From the NCBI GenBank assembly GCA_913042885.1, contig CAJWLW010000178.1:1-9709 (forward strand): a stretch of 9,709 nt of DNA, given 5' to 3'. Below are positions 5,020 to 9,709 of the stretch, in pieces. The DNA is from an uncultured Lentisphaeria bacterium. GTDB lineage: Bacteria > Verrucomicrobiota > Lentisphaeria > JABSQK01 > CAJWLW01. A program made the translations under genes and the position numbers. Below the pieces are notes generated by a model that saw nothing but the letters and a program-made list of their open reading frames with translations, ran no database searches and had not been told where the DNA came from. Position 1 is the stretch's first letter. The number at the start of each line of letters is the position of its first letter.

Positions 5020-7149
5020 ATGCATCGTTGTGCCATCGTCATCCTTATCTTTCTCACCACCGCGGCAATCACGCCGGCGGCGCCGGTCAGGGACGGTGCC
5101 GTCGAGGTCGAGCTCATTTCGGCCACGACCGCTGCCGTACCGGGTGAAACACTGACGGTTGGGCTGCGGATGCGTTTCGACAAGAAGTGGCATACGTACT
5201 GGAAGTACACAGGTGTCGGCTACGGTGCCACCCTCGATTGGAAGCTGCCGGAAGGGTACAGCGCGGGCGACTTGTCGTGGCCGGTGCCGAAACGCTATAT
5301 CACCGAGCTCGATCCTGAGTTTCAATTCGTCAACTACGTCTATTACGACGAGGTGCTGCTTGTCCTCGATATCCAGGTGCCGGAAAGCGCCAAACCCGGG
5401 ACCGGACTCAAGCTCGCTGCTTCGGGCGACTGGCTTGTCTGTCTCGAGGAGTGCCTTCCAGCCGGCACCGACCTGACACTGAACCTGCCGATTGCGCAGT
5501 CCGCAGCGCCACACCCCACCTGGGGTGCGGAGTTCGCAGTCGCACGGAAGAAGCTGCCGGAGCCGCAGGGCGCCTGGCAGGTCCACGCCGTCCGCAAGAC
5601 CGACATGTTTCAGATTCGCATCGTCAAACCTGAACTGAGCACTGCGGACCCCGCAAAGGTAGCGTTTTACGCAGACGCGGAAGGCCAGATCGACGACGTC
5701 GCACCGCAGCCCTTCGAAAAGAAGGACGGATTCTGGATGTTGACGGTTCCGGCAGCGCCCGACACGGTGCCCGCCGAACTGACGGGCATCCTGGTGTTTG
5801 ACGAGACGACAGGTGTCGAAGTGAAGATCCCGGTCGGCGACAAGTTTCCGGGGTCGGTTGGAGTTGCTGCCGATGTCGGCGCGGATGACGACGAAGCGGT
5901 CGAAGCTGGCAGTGGACTGCTCGTTGTGTTGCTGGGGGCGTTTTTCGGCGGGCTTATCCTTAATCTCATGCCGTGTGTGTTGCCGGTGTTGTCGATCAAG
6001 ATTCTTGGCTTTGTCGAACAGGCCGGCGAGGACAAAGCGAAAATTAAAATGCACGGCCTGGTGTTTGCTGCCGGTGTTGTCGTATCGTTCTGGGTTGTCG
6101 CGGTGATTTGGTTGGGACTGCAGGCGGCGGGTACCGCCGCCGGCTGGGGATTCCAGATGCAGAACCCGCCGTTCGTAGCGATCATGGCGATGTTTCTGTT
6201 CCTCTTCGGGCTCAACCTGTTTGGGGTTTTCGAGATCGGGGCGTCGCTCACCGCCGCCGGCGGCAAGGTCAAGTCGTCCGGGCTGCGTGGGTCCTTTGTC
6301 ACCGGTGTCATTGCGACGGTCGTGGCGACGCCGTGTTCCGCGCCGTTCATGGGTACCGCACTGTTTGCTGCATCCACGATGTCACGGGCTGCGGGCTTCC
6401 TGATTTTCACTGCCTTGGCGCTGGGGCTGTCGTCGCCGTATATCGTGCTGGCGTTTTTCCCGAAGTTCATTCGCTTCCTGCCCAGGCCCGGCATGTGGAT
6501 GCTGCGCTTCAAGCAATTCATGGGTTTCCTGCTGATGGGCTCGGTCATCTGGCTGGTCTTCGTGTACGGCGGCATTACCGGGCAGTTCGGCATTACAGTT
6601 CTGCTCGTCGGCCTGTTGCTGGCCGCCGTTGGCGCTTGGGTTCTCGGTGCCTGGGCGACTGTTTCGAACTCTGGCGGCAGCCGGCTGATGGCACGGCTCG
6701 CGGCGGCCTTGCTGGTCGCCGCCGGGCTCGTCGGCAGTATTCAGCTGGCACCTGCGAGAGTCGTGGAGAGCGAGACCGACCCGGCGGCTGCAAAAAAGCA
6801 TATTGCCTGGGAACAATTCTCGAGCACCAGGCTCGAAGCCGAACTGGCCGCTGGCAGGCCGGTATTCATTGATTTCACGGCGGACTGGTGCTGGATTTGC
6901 AAGACCAACGAAGCGAGCTCACTGCGTGGTGACGTTGCCAAGCGCATGAGCGAGCTTGACGTCGTGCCATTGAAAGCGGATTTTACCGCGCGCAGTTCCG
7001 AGATCGTTGCCGCCCTCAAGGTCTACAAACGCAACAGCGTGCCAACTTATGTCCTGTATGTGCCCGGCAAGGAAGAGCCGATTATCCTGCCGAACCTGCT
7101 GACACCGGGTATAGTTCTCAAGGAGCTCGACAAGATCGGGCGCGAATAG
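5020..7149 (+). CDS. dsbD: DsbD-family thiol:disulfide interchange protein (full three-domain form)
   Basis: The 709-residue protein moves reducing power from cytoplasmic thioredoxin across the inner membrane to periplasmic thiol proteins. A signal peptide (about 1-21) leads to a periplasmic N-terminal domain with the redox pair Cys141 and Cys145 (VCLEECLPAG). The membrane domain, about 298-575, has roughly eight helices and carries Cys319 in LMPCVLPV and Cys439 in ATPCSAPFMG, which match the two essential membrane cysteines. The C-terminal thioredoxin domain, about 596-709, has CWIC at 624-627 and the cis-proline motif SVPTY with Pro675. The N-terminal pair is CX3C within a domain like that of ScsB-type proteins, not the E. 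coli spacing (Cys103/Cys109), so periplasmic partners may differ. All six redox cysteines are present, so it should be active. No dsbC, dsbG or cytochrome maturation gene is visible next to it. Confidence 0.92.
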   Translation: MHRCAIVILIFLTTAAITPAAPVRDGAVEVELISATTAAVPGETLTVGLRMRFDKKWHTYWKYTGVGYGATLDWKLPEGYSAGDLSWPVPKRYITELDPEFQFVNYVYYDEVLLVLDIQVPESAKPGTGLKLAASGDWLVCLEECLPAGTDLTLNLPIAQSAAPHPTWGAEFAVARKKLPEPQGAWQVHAVRKTDMFQIRIVKPELSTADPAKVAFYADAEGQIDDVAPQPFEKKDGFWMLTVPAAPDTVPAELTGILVFDETTGVEVKIPVGDKFPGSVGVAADVGADDDEAVEAGSGLLVVLLGAFFGGLILNLMPCVLPVLSIKILGFVEQAGEDKAKIKMHGLVFAAGVVVSFWVVAVIWLGLQAAGTAAGWGFQMQNPPFVAIMAMFLFLFGLNLFGVFEIGASLTAAGGKVKSSGLRGSFVTGVIATVVATPCSAPFMGTALFAASTMSRAAGFLIFTALALGLSSPYIVLAFFPKFIRFLPRPGMWMLRFKQFMGFLLMGSVIWLVFVYGGITGQFGITVLLVGLLLAAVGAWVLGAWATVSNSGGSRLMARLAAALLVAAGLVGSIQLAPARVVESETDPAAAKKHIAWEQFSSTRLEAELAAGRPVFIDFTADWCWICKTNEASSLRGDVAKRMSELDVVPLKADFTARSSEIVAALKVYKRNSVPTYVLYVPGKEEPIILPNLLTPGIVLKELDKIGRE

Positions 7150-7210
7150 GCGGCCGCCGCGATATTCGATTTGTGGCACGGGTAGCTGTGGTTTTCGTTC
7201 AGGACCAAAC

Positions 7211-7215
7211 AGGAG
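7211..7215 (+). promoter_or_regulatory. Shine-Dalgarno site that sets the guanylate kinase start
   Basis: AGGAG lies five bases before the ATG at 7221. It favours this start over an in-frame GTG at 7173, which would add 16 residues before the family's usual N-terminus and has no such site. Confidence 0.8.
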
Positions 7216-7220
7216 ATGAC

Positions 7221-7853
7221 ATGGACAACATACCAGGGCGGCTCGGCATCGCCTTCGTCGTATCCGGTCCCAGCGGCACCGGCAAATCCAGCATCCTCGA
7301 GCGCGTCCTTGAGAACGACGACAACCTGCAGTTCTCGATTTCATGCACGACGCGTGAGCCGCGCGGCGGCGAAGTCGACGCACGTGACTACAACTTCATC
7401 AGCCACACGGCGTTCGAAGAGCGTATCAAGGAGAACGCCTTCATCGAGTACGCCGTAGTCCACGACCACTATTACGGGACGCTGCGCTCGGAAGTGGAAC
7501 AGTACGTGACGAAGGGGCAGGACGTAGTGCTCGACATCGATGTCCAGGGCGCGGCCAAGATTCGCGCCGCTGCCACTAAAAACGACTTGTGGCAAAAGGT
7601 CACGCAGTACCTGTTTGTCGGGCCGCCGTCCTTCCAGGAGCTCGAACACCGTCTGCGCTTGCGCGGCACCGACGCCGACGATGTCATCGAGCGGCGGCTG
7701 CTCAGTGCCCGTGTCGAGCTGCAGAACTGGCGCCAGTACGACTATCTCGTCGTCAATTCCAACCTCGACGAAGCGGTTGCCCAGACCCGCGCCGTCATCG
7801 CCGCCGAACGCATGCGAATCAGCCGTTGCACCGACACCGATCCGTGGCTCTGA
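7221..7853 (+). CDS. gmk: guanylate kinase
   Basis: The 210-residue product matches the family length. It transfers phosphate from ATP to GMP (or dGMP) to give GDP, an essential step for GTP and nucleotide signalling. The P-loop is GPSGTGKS at residues 16-23. The GMP-binding segment is SCTTREPRGGE at 41-51 followed by DYNF at 56-59, with Ser41, Arg45, Arg48, Glu51 and Tyr57 in the expected places. Further signatures are HDHYYGT near 90-96 (usually HGNYYGT), VVLDIDVQGA near 110-119, ELEHRLRLRGTD near 141-152 and YDYLVVNSNLDEA near 174-186. The gene is not followed by rpoZ or preceded by yicC, the common proteobacterial neighbours. It lies 71 bp after the DsbD-family gene and ends 18 bp from a convergent gene. 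A second copy elsewhere in the genome cannot be excluded. Confidence 0.93.
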   Translation: MDNIPGRLGIAFVVSGPSGTGKSSILERVLENDDNLQFSISCTTREPRGGEVDARDYNFISHTAFEERIKENAFIEYAVVHDHYYGTLRSEVEQYVTKGQDVVLDIDVQGAAKIRAAATKNDLWQKVTQYLFVGPPSFQELEHRLRLRGTDADDVIERRLLSARVELQNWRQYDYLVVNSNLDEAVAQTRAVIAAERMRISRCTDTDPWL

Positions 7854-7871
7854 AGACAGTCCAATGCTGTT

Positions 7872-9709
7872 TCACGGTGCGACGATGTCCATGACAGTTT
7901 CTTCCTCGACATATACCCAATAGCCGCGGCCGGACTGCAGCTCGGTGGCCTTCTGGAAGTGGTTGTCCGCCCATAGCCAGAAGGCCGAGGCGTTGGCAAT
8001 AACGGGCACCGCTATCTGCTCCGATACCCCGATGAGGTTCCAGCCCGGTTGCAGCAGAATGCGCCCGGTAAACGGGATGACCCCGTGGATGTTGACGGTT
8101 TCGTTGTGCAACGCGTAGAACCAGTAGCCCGTCGCGCCGTGCATGACGTCGCTGGCAGCCAATTGCGTGCCTGACCAACCCCAGAGCCGTCCGCCCAGCA
8201 GATGCGTCGTTCGTCCGGCGTCCGCCAGCACGCTTGCGACGTCCGGCGTCACCGGTTCGAGCGGCGCCGACAGCAGATTCCAACCCGCGCTGACCACGAA
8301 ATTGTCATCGACGAGTGCCACCAGATCGATACGGAAATGGACCATCGAGTCTGCTGCAACCTGCAGCGATGATTGACTGGTGAGGTAGGTGATCTGGTCA
8401 AGGACAACCTCGTCCTGGTCGTCGACAGCGCTGACGATCAACTGCTGGTCGGCCGGTATCTCTGCGGGATCCCACGAGAGTGCCACAGGCTGAGTCCCGG
8501 CGATTACCGTCAGGTCCCAGGGCGCGACGTTCGAGATGCTGCGGATGTCGTGGGTCACCGACTTATCATCAACCTGGAAATAGGCGAACCCCTCGGGATC
8601 GCCAGGCACGACTGTGAGCGTATCGACATCGAGGTCGAATCCGTCGGTGGCGCTGCTCTGCATGCCGATCTGGATTGCCTCGTTCTCGGCGTTGGCCAGG
8701 CTGAACTCGAAGCGCCAGGCGCTCACAGAATCAGGCTCGGCGATGGTGCTGACGTTCGCAGTATCAGACCACAGCACGTTGTTGTCCTCGTCCGTCTCGG
8801 TAACGACATTGTCGATATCGATCTTGACGCCGACGAACAGAGGCGTTGCTGCTGCGGCATCCAGCGGCACGTAGACTCGGCGGCCGATGATGCTGGCGGC
8901 GCCGCTGTCGATATCACCGTCGATCGGCAGATCGGGCAGCAGCACGATATCGTCGGCGTCGCCCCACGTCATGTTGCCTGAGAACCGCACCTGTGCGGTG
9001 AATGGCAGATTTGCCGCCAGGTCTTTGCCGTTGTTGTTGACATTGAATGAGAGATCCAGTGCGTCGCCGGCTGGATACATGCCGGCATCGAACACCAGCG
9101 CCGAGGCCGACAGATCGGTGGCGTCATTGTCGTTGACTGTTGCGGAGTCAGCCGCGGGGTCGCCGAGGACATAGGCAGGATCCGCCAGCAACGACAGGGT
9201 CAAGCTCTCGACCGGCTCGACCTTGTCGTCGTCGACGGGAATCAGGTCAACATTTGCGGAGTTCGCAGTGTCGGGGATGATGACGTTGCCGGGGAGGTTG
9301 TAGTCGTCGGCGCTGCCGGCGCTGCCGCTGGTCGCGTAATTGACCGTCAGGTTGCCGGCTGCGGACCCGGTGCGGGTCACCTGGAACGTTGCCGAGTCAC
9401 CGGATTCCGAGGCGCTGTCGTCCGTGGCGGTCAATGTGACAACCGGCAGGTGCATGCCGAAGTCGACGTTGGTGATGTTGCTGCCAGCGGCCACGGCCTG
9501 AGGGTTGGGGTTGGTGCCGCCGGTTACTTGCCGATACTGCAACGGGCCGGCAGCCTGCTCGACCTCGACCCAGAACGTACCGGCGGGCACGGCGGTGAAT
9601 TGGAAGCCGCCGACTGTATCGGTGGTTGCAGTCGCGCTGAGCGTATCATCATCCTGCGGTTCGAAGTTGTCATCGCCATCGTCGCGATACAGGCGTACGG
9701 TGACATCGG
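7872..9709 (-). CDS. large modular extracellular protein, 5' part outside the window
   Basis: The frame is open from the right edge of the window to the stop at 7872, giving 611 residues; a GTG at 9588-9590 is only an internal valine. Domains in order (visible numbering): an SdrD-B-like domain at about 1-88 (VTVRLYRDDGDD, GGFQFTAVPAGTFWVEVE, then the closing VDFGMH); a Calx-beta domain at about 89-195 (GDSATFQVTRTG, DDYNLPG, then DDDKVEPVESLTLSLL); a CARDB-like domain at about 200-320 (LSFNVNNNGKD, then TDEDNNVLWSD); a beta-rich stretch to about 465; and two tandem GWNL domains at about 468-545 and 546-611, each with GWNL, a W-rich strand and GYW. The Asp-rich loops suggest calcium binding. 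No LPXTG, membrane anchor or PEP-CTERM tail is seen, so the protein ends in the second GWNL domain. It is probably secreted or surface-bound; partner and export route are unknown. Confidence 0.85.
   Translation of the reverse strand, partial: DVTVRLYRDDGDDNFEPQDDDTLSATATTDTVGGFQFTAVPAGTFWVEVEQAAGPLQYRQVTGGTNPNPQAVAAGSNITNVDFGMHLPVVTLTATDDSASESGDSATFQVTRTGSAAGNLTVNYATSGSAGSADDYNLPGNVIIPDTANSANVDLIPVDDDKVEPVESLTLSLLADPAYVLGDPAADSATVNDNDATDLSASALVFDAGMYPAGDALDLSFNVNNNGKDLAANLPFTAQVRFSGNMTWGDADDIVLLPDLPIDGDIDSGAASIIGRRVYVPLDAAAATPLFVGVKIDIDNVVTETDEDNNVLWSDTANVSTIAEPDSVSAWRFEFSLANAENEAIQIGMQSSATDGFDLDVDTLTVVPGDPEGFAYFQVDDKSVTHDIRSISNVAPWDLTVIAGTQPVALSWDPAEIPADQQLIVSAVDDQDEVVLDQITYLTSQSSLQVAADSMVHFRIDLVALVDDNFVVSAGWNLLSAPLEPVTPDVASVLADAGRTTHLLGGRLWGWSGTQLAASDVMHGATGYWFYALHNETVNIHGVIPFTGRILLQPGWNLIGVSEQIAVPVIANASAFWLWADNHFQKATELQSGRGYWVYVEEETVMDIVAP

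Noticed and set aside
4918..6593. Two long open frames on - (378 and 308 codons) opposite the DsbD-family gene
   Set aside because: The + frame holds all six redox cysteines and a full membrane domain. The minus products look random and have no domain.
7854..7871. Terminator between guanylate kinase and the convergent surface protein gene
   Set aside because: The 18-bp gap has no GC-rich stem and no T-run.
8373..8981. 202-codon open frame on + opposite the modular surface protein
   Set aside because: It is antisense to Calx-beta, CARDB-like and GWNL-containing coding sequence and has no recognisable domain of its own.
1..9709. CRISPR array, toxin-antitoxin pair, insertion sequence or anti-phage system
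   Set aside because: No regularly spaced repeats, transposase, terminal inverted repeats or defence-related domains were seen on either strand.

Overview
The window is GC-rich, densely coded DNA from a Gram-negative bacterium. It is probably a proteobacterium, most likely gammaproteobacterial. The hints are a full three-domain DsbD-type thiol reductant exporter, Sec-type signal peptides, a tRNA-Gly gene with an encoded CCA end and U73, and short gaps with GGAGGT or AGGAG ribosome binding sites. The assignment to a group is inference; there is no rRNA or other marker gene here.

Left part (1-2152). The 3' end of a small cupin gene is followed by tRNA-Gly(UCC), both on +. Facing them on the minus strand is a two-gene unit: a class I SAM-dependent methyltransferase, then a xylose-isomerase-family TIM-barrel enzyme. 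The 84-bp gap between the two holds a possible extended -10 promoter, a nested hairpin and a strong Shine-Dalgarno site. The isomerase-like enzyme has all but one of the classical metal and catalytic residues; the aspartate equivalent to Streptomyces Asp245 is His here.

Middle part (2293-7853, all +). A secreted protein of unknown function carries two copies of a short G-x6-G-x-W-x2-RD motif. Its end overlaps a Trm112-type zinc-binding small protein. Then come a 5'-methylthioadenosine phosphorylase, a DUF3592 membrane protein, the DsbD-family transporter and guanylate kinase. The gaps in the last four genes are 25, 5 and 71 bp, so they could share a transcript. The roles are methionine and purine salvage, periplasmic thiol supply and GMP phosphorylation. 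No single pathway joins them, and the order may just be a housekeeping cluster.

Right part (7872-9709, minus). This is the C-terminal 611 residues of a large modular extracellular protein that runs off the window edge. Its order is an SdrD-B-like domain, a Calx-beta domain, a CARDB-like domain, an unassigned beta-rich stretch and two tandem GWNL-type domains.

No CRISPR array, insertion sequence, prophage gene or recognised defence system is visible. The most unusual points are the altered metal site in the isomerase-like enzyme, the structured leader in front of it, and the duplicated motif in the secreted unknown. No gene-free stretch exceeds 300 bases; the longest gap is the 140-bp divergent region at 2153-2292.
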